Of a stretch of DNA of 13,648 nt, positions 1-6,965 are shown in pieces; position 1 is the first letter of the stretch; the number at the start of each line of letters is the position of its first letter. The position numbers and the translations under genes are program-made. The notes below the pieces were generated by a model, which saw only the letters and a program-made list of their open reading frames with translations, did not search any database and was not told where the DNA came from. Source of the DNA: an uncultured Acidobacteriota bacterium (GTDB taxonomy: Bacteria > Acidobacteriota > Vicinamibacteria > Vicinamibacterales > SCN-69-37); contig CALFMR010000241.1 of the NCBI GenBank assembly GCA_937880585.1, positions 1-13,648 of the forward strand. Reading direction: 5' to 3'.

Positions 1-55
1 ACCGGCGCTGAACGCCGCGCCGTCGCTGGCGCGGGCGGTGCGCCTTCATCGCTAG
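1..55 (+). CDS. C-terminal tail of an unidentified gene, cut by the window edge
   Basis: Frame 2 of the + strand is open from the window edge and ends at TAG 53-55, reading PALNAAPSLARAVRLHR before the stop. The composition (alanine, arginine, leucine) suits a C-terminal helix in a GC-rich genome, but 17 residues are too few to name a family. The main support is the geometry: this TAG and the TAG of the minus-strand gene share the palindrome CTAG at 52-55, a common way for two convergent genes to end. An open frame this short also occurs by chance, so the call is tentative. Confidence 0.35.
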   Translation, partial: PALNAAPSLARAVRLHR

Positions 56-3000
56 AGCAGCTTCAACTGACGCGCGTCGGGTGCCTTGGTCCGTGGGGGC
101 ATGCGCTGCTCGACGATCAGGTGCTGTTCGATGTCGACGAGGAACGGCGACGGTGACATCGGCCGGCGCTGGCCGCGCCACGGGCGCTCGGCGGCGTGAC
201 TGAGGAACAATCGATCCTTCGCGCGTGTCATGCCGACATAGAGCAGCCGCCGCTCCTCGTCGGCGGTGTCGGCGTCGAGCTCGTTCCAATAGAGCGGCAG
301 CAATCCGTCCTCGAGTCCGACGATGAAGACGACGGCGAACTCGAGGCCCTTGGCGGCGTGGAGCGTCAGGAGCGAGATGGCGGCGGCGCGGGGATCGCGG
401 AAATCGGCGTCGCTCGCGAGGGCGACCAGGTCGAGGAATCGCATGCGATCGTTCGCGCAGGACTCCGCGATCTCCAGCAATCGCTGCAGCGCTTGCTTCT
501 TCGCGGCGGCATCGATCGTGTCGCGCGGTAGGCGGTCGGCGGCCGCATTGATCTGGGCGGCGAGGTCGTCGCCATGCGTCGCGTGGTCGGCGGACCGCTC
601 CCATTCTTTCAAAAGCGCCTGCACGGCCAGATTGGCGGCGATCGGATCGTGGGCGTGGATGCGGAAGGGAAGACCGGAGCGCGCGAACGCCTCACGAAGC
701 GCGTCCATCTGCGCGCTGGTCCTCGTCAGGACGGCGATGTCGGTGAACCCGAGCGCGTCCGCGCCGGCTCCCGTCGATCGTCCGCTGTCGATCGAGAAGA
801 AGCTGTGCCCGCCGAGCAACCGCTCGATCTCGGCGACGACGAACTCGGCTTCCGCGCGCTCGGTCGGCGCCGCGTGGATCGTGAGCCGCTCGTGCATCTC
901 TCGTACGAACGCCGGGATCGTGTCGGTCTCTTTCGACCGTGCGATGACCTGCGATGACGCCGTGACGATGGTGCCGGTCGATCGATAGTTCCGCGTGAGA
1001 CGCACGGTCGTCGCGTTCGGATAATCCTCGGCGAAGCGATCGAAGCACGACGCATCGGCGCCGCGAAAGCCGTAGATGGCCTGATCGGGATCGCCGATGA
1101 CGCAGAGACGGCCGTCCGCTGGCGCCAGCTTCGTCAGCAGCGCGTACTGCTGTTCGTCGACGTCCTGGAATTCATCGACCGAGATCCACGACAACCGCTC
1201 TCGATACTGCGCGGCGACGCCAGGATCCGTCGAGAGGATCTGCACGGCGAGGCCGATCAAGTCGTCGAAGTCGACCCAGCCTCGACGCGCCATCTCCTCG
1301 CGATAAACCGTCATGGCGGCTGCCACGTCGTCGGACGGGTGTCCCGTGCGCTTGGCCTTGGAGATCGCGCGAAGCAGACGTTCGGCACGCGTTGGCGAGA
1401 CCGGCAGCGCCGCGGCCAGCATCGTCGTCCGCTCGGCTTCTCCGGCGACGCGGAAGTCGCGCGGCACGTTCACGACGTCGCCGTGCTCTCGCAGGATCGT
1501 CAATCCCAGCGAATGAAAGGTGTGGACGACGACCGCGGCGTCGGCAGGCAGGAGCGCGCCGAGACGCTCCTGCATCTCGCGTGCGGCGCGACGCGTGAAC
1601 GTGATCGCGAGACACGATGACGCGGGCACGCCGCGTTCGGCGACGAGCCAGGCGAGGCGGTGGGTAAGCGTCCGCGTCTTGCCGGACCCGGGGCCGGCGA
1701 TGATCACGACCGGACCGTTAACGATTTCCACCGCGCGCCGTTGGTCATCGTCGAGCGAAGCAAGAACGCCGGCGACCGGCCGCGGTGTTTCCGGATCGAC
1801 CGCGCTCGGCGTTAGCTTCGGTGTCGGCTGCGGCGCCGATCGTTTGTCGGGTACTGCGGCCACGGCCGATTGACGTGTGGAGGCGCGCCGCGCGGGGGCG
1901 GGGCCGAACAGATGTCGACCGACCGTCAGCTCGCTCAGTTCGGCGGGATCGAACAGATGGATGGTTCCGTATTCCCCGTCATAGCCCGCGTCGCGAATCA
2001 CGCGTCCCGCGCGCAGGCGTCCGAGCGCTTCGGCCAGAAGAGACGACGAGGAGCGAGCGACGTCGTCGAGAGGGACGGTGTTCAAGATCGACAGCTCGGA
2101 GCCCAGCTTCGCGAGCAGGTGATCGTAGTGGCGGCCGACGGTTTGGCTCGCCGGTCCGCTGGAGACCAGCTCCGAGAGCACCTCCGGCAGCGGCACCAGG
2201 TTGACGACCTCACCGGCGGTCGGCGGAGGCGCAGCCTCGGCTTCGGTGCGATCGGCGAGCACGTTGACGCGGTTGAGCACGCCGATCGTGGGCGCGTGTC
2301 CACACACCGGACAGCGGTTGCCGTGCGCGAATGTCTCTTCCGGTGTGAATCGCACGCCGCACTTGCGATGACCGTCGAGGTGATACTTGCCTTCCTCGGG
2401 AAAGAACTCCACGGTGCCGACGTAGCCGTCACCGGTTTCGAGCGCACGGCGGACGGCGAAGTAATCCAGCGCCGTGTCGAACGTCGTCGCTTCGCGCGCG
2501 AGCTTGCCCGGCGAGTGCGCGTCGGAGTTCGACACGAGCCGGTAGCGATCGAGCTGCGACAGCCGCCAGTTCATCGGCGGGTCGGAAGAGAGGCCGGTCT
2601 CGACGGCGAAGATGTGATCGGAGAGATCGCCGTAGCAGTCGGCGATCGAGTCGAAGCCGGATTGCGAGCCGAGCGAGGAGAACCACGGCGTCCAGATGTG
2701 CGCGGGCACGAGGTACGCGTCAGGCCCGGCATCGAGCGTGATCTCGAGCAGATGACGCGAATCGAGGCCGAGAATCGGCCGGCCGTCGGACGCGATGTTG
2801 CCGATGCGGGCAAGACTCGCGGCGATGCGGTCCGCCGTGTCGAAGTCGGGCGCGTACAGCAGGTGATGGACCTTGCGCGTGCGATCGCCCTTCTTGTAGA
2901 TCGTGGAGATCTCGACGCTGAGCATGAATCGCGTCGTCGCCTGGCACGCAGCGGGCAGGTCGGCGTCGACCGCGCGTTCAATCTCGCCGCGCAGGCGGAA

Positions 3001-3189
3001 GAGGCCGGGCTCGGCCGGGACGAGTTTCTCTTTCAGCTCCGCGCGCCAGGCCGGATGCGTGAAGTCACCGGTGCCGACGAGCGCGATGCCTTTTCGCGCC
3101 GCCCAGAACGACAGATGCTCGAGATCGAGGTCGCGGCTCGTGGCGCGCGAATGCTTGGAATGGACGTGCAGGTCCGCGTGAAAACGCAC
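52..3189 (-). CDS. EndoQ-type PHP nuclease fused to UvrD/Rep superfamily 1 helicase
   Basis: 1045-aa two-part protein. Residues 1-425 match endonuclease Q, which cuts DNA 5' of deaminated bases such as hypoxanthine and uracil. Visible are the PHP metal motifs DLHVHS (6-11), GTGDFTHP (39-46), E93, H108/H109, AHIWTPWF (163-170), ETGLSSDP (197-204) and SNSDAHSP (220-227), then a zinc-finger-like segment with C277, C293 and C296 and the conserved GYDGEYG (402-408). A proline/alanine-rich linker (about 428-475) leads to a complete SF1A helicase: Walker A GPGSGKT (499-505), DEFQD (672-676), GDPDQAIYGFRGAD, NYRST, TLHAAKGLEF and the motif VI stretch LLYVGMTRAKDR. No catalytic motif appears lost, so both halves should be active. 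The start is GTG at 3189 because DLHVHS begins at residue 6; no strong Shine-Dalgarno precedes it. The protein ends in QLKLL, resembling a beta-clamp-binding peptide. A role in repair of deaminated DNA with strand unwinding is inference. Confidence 0.93.
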   Translation of the reverse strand: MRFHADLHVHSKHSRATSRDLDLEHLSFWAARKGIALVGTGDFTHPAWRAELKEKLVPAEPGLFRLRGEIERAVDADLPAACQATTRFMLSVEISTIYKKGDRTRKVHHLLYAPDFDTADRIAASLARIGNIASDGRPILGLDSRHLLEITLDAGPDAYLVPAHIWTPWFSSLGSQSGFDSIADCYGDLSDHIFAVETGLSSDPPMNWRLSQLDRYRLVSNSDAHSPGKLAREATTFDTALDYFAVRRALETGDGYVGTVEFFPEEGKYHLDGHRKCGVRFTPEETFAHGNRCPVCGHAPTIGVLNRVNVLADRTEAEAAPPPTAGEVVNLVPLPEVLSELVSSGPASQTVGRHYDHLLAKLGSELSILNTVPLDDVARSSSSLLAEALGRLRAGRVIRDAGYDGEYGTIHLFDPAELSELTVGRHLFGPAPARRASTRQSAVAAVPDKRSAPQPTPKLTPSAVDPETPRPVAGVLASLDDDQRRAVEIVNGPVVIIAGPGSGKTRTLTHRLAWLVAERGVPASSCLAITFTRRAAREMQERLGALLPADAAVVVHTFHSLGLTILREHGDVVNVPRDFRVAGEAERTTMLAAALPVSPTRAERLLRAISKAKRTGHPSDDVAAAMTVYREEMARRGWVDFDDLIGLAVQILSTDPGVAAQYRERLSWISVDEFQDVDEQQYALLTKLAPADGRLCVIGDPDQAIYGFRGADASCFDRFAEDYPNATTVRLTRNYRSTGTIVTASSQVIARSKETDTIPAFVREMHERLTIHAAPTERAEAEFVVAEIERLLGGHSFFSIDSGRSTGAGADALGFTDIAVLTRTSAQMDALREAFARSGLPFRIHAHDPIAANLAVQALLKEWERSADHATHGDDLAAQINAAADRLPRDTIDAAAKKQALQRLLEIAESCANDRMRFLDLVALASDADFRDPRAAAISLLTLHAAKGLEFAVVFIVGLEDGLLPLYWNELDADTADEERRLLYVGMTRAKDRLFLSHAAERPWRGQRRPMSPSPFLVDIEQHLIVEQRMPPRTKAPDARQLKLL

Positions 3190-3198
3190 GGCGACGTC

Positions 3199-3204
3199 AC
3201 TCTA
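3199..3204 (-). promoter_or_regulatory. Possible -10 element (TAGAGT) of the EndoQ-helicase gene
   Basis: Read on the minus strand, TAGAGT lies 9 nt before the GTG start at 3189, and no GGAGG-type site lies between. This would give a very short or absent leader. The expected -35 position has only a poor match, so this is weak evidence on its own; it gains weight from similar hexamers before three other genes here. Confidence 0.25.
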
Positions 3205-3243
3205 TCCGAAAAGCGCGCATGTGTTGTGTGCAGCGGTGATGAC

Positions 3244-3263
3244 AATGTGAGATAGATCACGTG
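3244..3263. promoter_or_regulatory. CRP/FNR-superfamily (CRP- or GlxR-like) binding site
   Basis: The core 3246-3261 reads TGTGA-GATAGA-TCACG, an inverted repeat with 6-bp spacer that fits the CRP/GlxR consensus TGTGAnnTAnnTCACA at every defined base but the last. The flanking AA on the left also agrees with the E. coli CRP consensus. It sits in the 76-bp gap between the divergent EndoQ-helicase and MFS genes. Its centre (3253.5) is about 12 bp before the assigned MFS start and about 61 bp before the likely transcription start of the helicase gene. It could therefore repress the transporter operon, activate the helicase gene, or activate the transporter if that gene really starts further in. 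No CRP-type regulator is encoded in the window. Confidence 0.55.
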
Positions 3264-3265
3264 AC

Positions 3266-4591
3266 GTGACCGCCGATCGATCGACGGATACCGGCGACGG
3301 GGACGCGCAGGGCGCGCGCGTGCTGCGGCGCGTGCGGCGCCGGTTCATTCCTCTCGCCTTCGCCTGCTATGTCGTCGCGTACATCGATCGCGTGAACGTC
3401 GGCTTCGTCGCGACCGAGCTGCAGCGCGACCTCGGCCTCAGCGCGACGGCCTACGGCGCGGCGGCCGGCCTGTTCTTCCTCGGCTACTGCCTGTTCGAGA
3501 TCCCCAGCAATCTGATGCTCGACCGGTTCGGCGCGCGTCGCTGGATCGCGCGCATCATGATCAGTTGGGGCCTCGTCTCGATGGCGACGCTCTTCGTCTG
3601 GGACGCGCGGAGCTTCATGGCCGCGCGGGTGCTCCTCGGCATCGCGGAGGCCGGCTTCTTCCCGGGCGTCATTCTGTTTCTGACGTACTGGGTCCCGGCC
3701 GCCGATCGCGCGCGGGCCGGCGCGCTCTTCATGATGGCCGCGCCGATCTCGGTCATCATCGGCGCGCCGGTCTCGACGCTCGTCCTGCGGCTCGATGGCT
3801 GGCTCGGCGTCCACGGCTGGCAGTGGCTGTTCCTGCTCGAAGGCCTGCCGGCGGTCGTGCTCGGCATCGTCGTGCTCACGACGCTCGCCGATCGGCCCGA
3901 GGACGCGCATTGGCTCTCGCCCGACGACCGCGCGTGGCTCGCGCGCACGATGGCCGAAGATCGCGCCAGCCGCCAGGCGACCGGACGGACGTCGCTCCGC
4001 GACGCGATGGCGCACCCGCAGGTGTGGATCCTCTCGGCGGCGTTCTTCCTGAACTCGATCGTCAACCACGGCCTGTTCCTGTGGCTGCCGAAGATGCTCG
4101 AAGACGTGACGGGCGCCGGCGGCTTTCGGCTCGACGTCCTGACCGCCCTGCCGTTCGTCGCCGCGCTCGCCATGATGGTCGTCGTCGGCCGCGCGTCGGA
4201 TCGCAGCGGCAACCGCACGCGGTACGCGGCCGGCTGCGCGCTCGCCACGGCGGTCGGCCTCCTCGTCGCGCTGGTGTTCCAGCGGCAGGTGTGGGGATTC
4301 GTCATCGGCTTCGCGCTCTGCCAGATGGCGCTGCGGTCGTTCGCGGGCGTCTTCTGGGCGATGCCGCCGCAACTGCTCGGCGGCGCCGCGGCGGCGACCG
4401 GCATCGCGCTCATCAATGCGATTGGCAACCTCGGCGGCTTCGTCGGGCCGACGCTCATCGGCGCGCTGCACCAGGCGACGGGCGGCTACACGGGCAGTCT
4501 CCTCGCGCTCGCCGGCGTGCTCGTCGTTGAAGGTGTCCTCATCCTCCGAGTACGCTTGCCTCGTACGCGCCTGGCCGGACGATCCTCGTGA
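3266..4591 (+). CDS. MFS transporter, anion:cation symporter (ACS) type
   Basis: 441-aa inner-membrane carrier with twelve hydrophobic segments in the 6+6 layout. The first starts near residue 26 and contains YIDRVNVGF, the hallmark of the ACS family (phthalate, tartrate, galactonate and glucarate carriers). Segment 2 carries FFLGYCLFEIPSNLMLDRFG and segment 4 RVLLGIAEAGFFPGV, both typical of this family. A cytoplasmic loop (about 205-250) separates the halves. The length is normal. The likely substrate is a sugar acid or other carboxylate, suggested by family and by the coupled TIM-barrel gene; the exact compound cannot be read from sequence. The start is GTG 3266, without a clear Shine-Dalgarno. 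GTG 3320 (residue 19), just before the basic stretch LRRVRRRF, is a plausible alternative and would leave more room for the CRP-type site upstream. The stop overlaps the next start by 4 nt. Confidence 0.9.
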   Translation: MTADRSTDTGDGDAQGARVLRRVRRRFIPLAFACYVVAYIDRVNVGFVATELQRDLGLSATAYGAAAGLFFLGYCLFEIPSNLMLDRFGARRWIARIMISWGLVSMATLFVWDARSFMAARVLLGIAEAGFFPGVILFLTYWVPAADRARAGALFMMAAPISVIIGAPVSTLVLRLDGWLGVHGWQWLFLLEGLPAVVLGIVVLTTLADRPEDAHWLSPDDRAWLARTMAEDRASRQATGRTSLRDAMAHPQVWILSAAFFLNSIVNHGLFLWLPKMLEDVTGAGGFRLDVLTALPFVAALAMMVVVGRASDRSGNRTRYAAGCALATAVGLLVALVFQRQVWGFVIGFALCQMALRSFAGVFWAMPPQLLGGAAAATGIALINAIGNLGGFVGPTLIGALHQATGGYTGSLLALAGVLVVEGVLILRVRLPRTRLAGRSS

Positions 4592-5607
4592 CCGACATGT
4601 CTGATCCCGTTGTTCCACCGCTTCCTGAGCTTCACCCGATTCCGCGCCTCACGACGATGGGCTTGAGCGCGGATTCGTTTCAGTCGATCCGCTTCAGCTC
4701 GCCGCATCGATTGCTCGAGGTCGATCGCCTGATGGCGCTGGCCGCGTCGGTCGGCGCGGCCGGAGCGCACGGCGGCATGACCGAGATCGACTTCGACTGG
4801 GCGCGCCGCACGCGGCGCATGAAGGAGGAGCTCGACATGTACGTCGAGATCCAGACCTTCCTGCCGCGCGAGGATCCCGCGGTGTTCGAGCACGCGGTCA
4901 AGGTCGCGAAAGAAGCCGGCGCCTCGAGCCTGCGCGTCGTCTGTCTGCTCGGCCGGCGCTACGAGATGTTCGACTCGCTCGCCGCGTGGAAGGAAGCGGT
5001 GGCGAGCTTCCATCGGCAGATCGAGACGGCCGTGCCGATCGTCGAGCGGCACAAGATGCGGCTCGGCATCGAGAATCACAAGGACTGGCGCGTCGACGAG
5101 CAGGTGAAACTGCTCGAGCAATACAGCAGCGAGTACGTCGGCGTCAGCCTCGATACGGGCAACAACCTCTCGGTACTCGACGATCCGATGGAGACCGTCG
5201 AGAAGCTCGCGCCGTACACCTTCAACGTCCACTTCAAGGACATGGGCGTCGAAGAGACGCCAACGGGTTTTCATCTGTCGGAAGTGCCGCTCGGCGACGG
5301 CATGCTCGACCTGAAGCGCATGGTCGAGACGATCCAGCGTGCGCGGCCGGACGTGCACTTTTCGCTCGAGATGATCACGCGCGATCCGCTGAACGTGCCG
5401 TGCGTCACCGATCGCTACTGGTCGACGTTCGGCGACGTCTGCGGCCTCGCGCTGGCGCAGACGCTTCAGCGCGTACGCGACTATCGTCCGTCGCGGCCGC
5501 TGCCGACGATCGCCGGCCTGTCGTTCGATGAGCGCTACGCGCTCGAACGCGCCCTCGTCACGCGGTCGATCGACTACGCGTGCGAGCATCTCGGGCTCGG
5601 TGTGTGA
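4588..5607 (+). CDS. Sugar phosphate isomerase/epimerase-like TIM-barrel protein
   Basis: 339-aa protein of the xylose isomerase-like TIM-barrel superfamily (AP endonuclease 2 fold). The four expected metal ligands are visible at the ends of successive strands: E162 in GIENHKD, D189 in SLDTGN, H215 in NVHFKD and E261 in SLEMI. There is no signal peptide, so it should act in the cytoplasm. Such enzymes isomerise or epimerise sugars, keto-sugars and inositol derivatives; the coupled ACS transporter suggests it handles the imported compound. The start is GTG 4588, overlapping the transporter stop as GTGA, which implies translational coupling; ATG 4597 is possible. No dehydrogenase, kinase or aldolase follows, so the rest of the pathway lies elsewhere or this is a minimal two-gene unit. 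Substrate unknown. Confidence 0.88.
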   Translation: MTDMSDPVVPPLPELHPIPRLTTMGLSADSFQSIRFSSPHRLLEVDRLMALAASVGAAGAHGGMTEIDFDWARRTRRMKEELDMYVEIQTFLPREDPAVFEHAVKVAKEAGASSLRVVCLLGRRYEMFDSLAAWKEAVASFHRQIETAVPIVERHKMRLGIENHKDWRVDEQVKLLEQYSSEYVGVSLDTGNNLSVLDDPMETVEKLAPYTFNVHFKDMGVEETPTGFHLSEVPLGDGMLDLKRMVETIQRARPDVHFSLEMITRDPLNVPCVTDRYWSTFGDVCGLALAQTLQRVRDYRPSRPLPTIAGLSFDERYALERALVTRSIDYACEHLGLGV

Positions 5608-5875
5608 GGCGGGGATCAGGGGGCAGGGAATGTGCAACCGGCAACATCCGTAACAGAACAGACCGGACACATGGGTCACACGTCGGCCGCTACGACTTCG
5701 ACGAGTTGTTCCTCGACGTCGAGACACTCTTCCCGTTGTTCGATCTCCTTCCGGCCCTGCCAGTCGTCCGCTAGCGCTGTCGCGGCTTTTCGGCGCGTGC
5801 GACCGGCGACCGGTGAGTTTGACGGCCGCCGGCGGTCTATCCCTCTAAGTGCGTTCGTTACGGAGGACCTGTCGC
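5608..5875. other. 268-bp gap holding a mobile-element-like relic and a possible promoter
   Basis: No convincing gene. The left part (5637-5680) holds two 19-bp motif copies described separately. A short minus-strand open frame ends at TGA 5676-5678, exactly inside the second copy, and reads DVEEQLVEVVAADV just before its stop; it might be a decayed coding end but I do not recognise it. Further right, TTGACG (5819-5824) followed after 19 bp by TCTAAG (5844-5849) could be the promoter for the DoxX-like gene, though the spacing is long. Confidence 0.4.
5637..5680. repeat. Tandem degenerate motif resembling IS481-type element ends
   Basis: Two 19-bp copies lie 25 bp apart: ACCGGCAACATCCGTAACA (5637-5655) and ACCGGACACATGGGTCACA (5662-5680), identical at 14 of 19 positions. 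The general form ACCGG..ACAT.GGT.ACA is what I recall from terminal repeats of IS481-family elements, whose transposase stop lies inside or next to the terminal repeat. No transposase is present, so at most this is a solo or decayed end. The family link is from memory and not confirmed. Confidence 0.35.
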
Positions 5876-6310
5876 ATGCAGACGTCACAGTTCTCAGATG
5901 CATCATTCCAAGCGGGCGGCGCCCGTCGCTCGAGCGCGCGGCTCTGGACCGGCCGGGTGCTGAGCGGCATCGCCGTGCTGTTCCTGACCTTCGATTTCGC
6001 GGTGAAGCTGCTGCGGCTGCCGTCGACCGTCGAAATCATGGCCCAACTCGGCTATCCCGCAGCGGTCATCGTCCCGCTCGGCCTCGTCGAGATCGCGTGC
6101 CTCGTCGTGTATCTCGTGCCGCGGACGGCGCCGCTCGGCGCCGTGCTGTGGACAGGTTATCTCGGCGGTGCGATGGCCACGCACGTGCGGGTTGGTAATC
6201 CGCTGTTTTCGCACGTGCTCTTTCCGATCTACATCGCGGCGCTCATCTGGGGCGGCCTCTGGCTGCGCGACGCGCGCGTCCGGCGGTTTTTCGGATCACG
6301 CCTCGGGTGA
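5876..6310 (+). CDS. DoxX-like small membrane protein
   Basis: 144-aa integral membrane protein with four hydrophobic segments (about 26-44, 62-81, 85-103 and 111-130). Recognisable DoxX-like features are LGYPAAVIVPLGLVEI, LVPRTAPLGAVLWTGYLGGA and ATHVRVGNPLFSHVLFP. DoxX-like proteins sit in the cytoplasmic membrane and are linked loosely to redox or thiol stress; their biochemistry is poorly known. I chose ATG 5876 rather than the upstream in-frame start at 5849 because GGAGG (5862-5866) lies 9 nt before it and because the extra nine residues are not typical of the family. It is followed after 46 nt by a VOC-family gene with its own ribosome binding site, a frequent pairing, so the two are probably co-transcribed. 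Confidence 0.85.
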   Translation: MQTSQFSDASFQAGGARRSSARLWTGRVLSGIAVLFLTFDFAVKLLRLPSTVEIMAQLGYPAAVIVPLGLVEIACLVVYLVPRTAPLGAVLWTGYLGGAMATHVRVGNPLFSHVLFPIYIAALIWGGLWLRDARVRRFFGSRLG

Positions 6311-6356
6311 TCTCGAGACGCCGACTCTTGCATCTTCAATCTAGGGAGGACTCGTC

Positions 6357-6758
6357 ATGGCGGCTCGCAAGCTCTTCGTCAACATCCAGGTCGCCGATCT
6401 CGACGGGGCGAAGGCGTTCTATGGCGCGCTGGGATTCACCTTCAACCAGAAGTTCACCGACGACAAGGCCGCGTGCATGGTCGTCAACGACGACGCGTAT
6501 TTCATGCTGCTGACGCCGGCGTTCTTCCAGGGCTTCACGACGCGCCAGCCGTGCGATCTCACGACGCACACCGAGGCGCTGTTCGCCGTGTCGTGCGCGA
6601 GCCGCGCGGAGGTGGACGAGATCGTGCGCAAGGCGATCGCGGCGGGCGGCGCGCACGCCATGCCGCCGCAGGATCACGGCTTCATGTACGGCTGGAGCTT
6701 CTACGACGTCGACGGCCACCACTGGGAAGTGCTCTGGATGGATCCGAGCCACGTGTAG
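6357..6758 (+). CDS. VOC-family (glyoxalase/dioxygenase fold) protein
   Basis: 133-aa cytoplasmic protein of the vicinal oxygen chelate superfamily, with two beta-alpha-beta-beta-beta halves. The first half opens with FVNIQVADLDGAKAFYGALG, the second with ALFAVSCASRAEVDEIV and ends with the typical DVDGHHWEVLWMDP. In metal-dependent members the first ligand is usually a His or Glu on strand 1; here that place is N9, while E124 in the last strand is kept. It may therefore bind metal weakly or be a binding protein rather than an enzyme. The family includes glyoxalase I, fosfomycin-resistance enzymes and bleomycin-binding proteins; nothing here allows a choice. The start is ATG 6357, with GGGAGGA at 6344-6350. 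A strong hairpin follows 10 nt after the stop. Confidence 0.88.
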   Translation: MAARKLFVNIQVADLDGAKAFYGALGFTFNQKFTDDKAACMVVNDDAYFMLLTPAFFQGFTTRQPCDLTTHTEALFAVSCASRAEVDEIVRKAIAAGGAHAMPPQDHGFMYGWSFYDVDGHHWEVLWMDPSHV

Positions 6759-6768
6759 GCGCGCACCG

Positions 6769-6808
6769 CGGACCGCCACGAGCCGCGCGGATGGCTCGTG
6801 GCGGTCCG
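6769..6808 (+). terminator. Perfect 16-bp hairpin after the VOC gene, probable terminator
   Basis: The arms 6769-6784 (CGGACCGCCACGAGCC) and 6793-6808 are exact reverse complements with an 8-nt loop (6785-6792). The stem starts 10 nt past the VOC stop. There is no T-run afterwards, so it is not a classic intrinsic terminator; it could act as an RNA-end stabiliser, a U-less terminator or a brake between the DoxX-VOC pair and the RIC gene. Confidence 0.6.
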
Positions 6809-6965
6809 GACGACATGGCTATCACCGCTTGTCCGAGCGCAACGACGCTGCGGCCGTGTCGAGTCATCGTCGGGACAACGGACGTTCGCGCGGCGCCGAC
6901 GGCGCGGCTGAGACGCTGACGGTCATTCCAGCGATGCGCGGCATCCGGCGAGGAGGACGATGGCC

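Noticed and set aside
1870..3255. Long + strand open frame (461 codons) opposite the EndoQ-helicase gene
   Set aside because: Shadow of the real gene caused by high GC and strong codon bias; no recognisable domain, while the minus strand has an unbroken series of conserved motifs.
3257..4618. Minus-strand frame of 453 codons opposite the MFS gene
   Set aside because: Extremely charged, low-complexity Arg/Glu/Asp composition typical of antisense frames; the + strand encodes a clear transporter.
4486..5727. Minus-strand frame of 413 codons opposite the TIM-barrel gene
   Set aside because: Antisense shadow; the + strand has all four expected metal-ligand motifs.
5580..5774. Small + strand frame of 64 codons ending LLPALPVVR
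   Set aside because: Starts inside the TIM-barrel gene, has no ribosome binding site, no family match, and spans the repeat motif.
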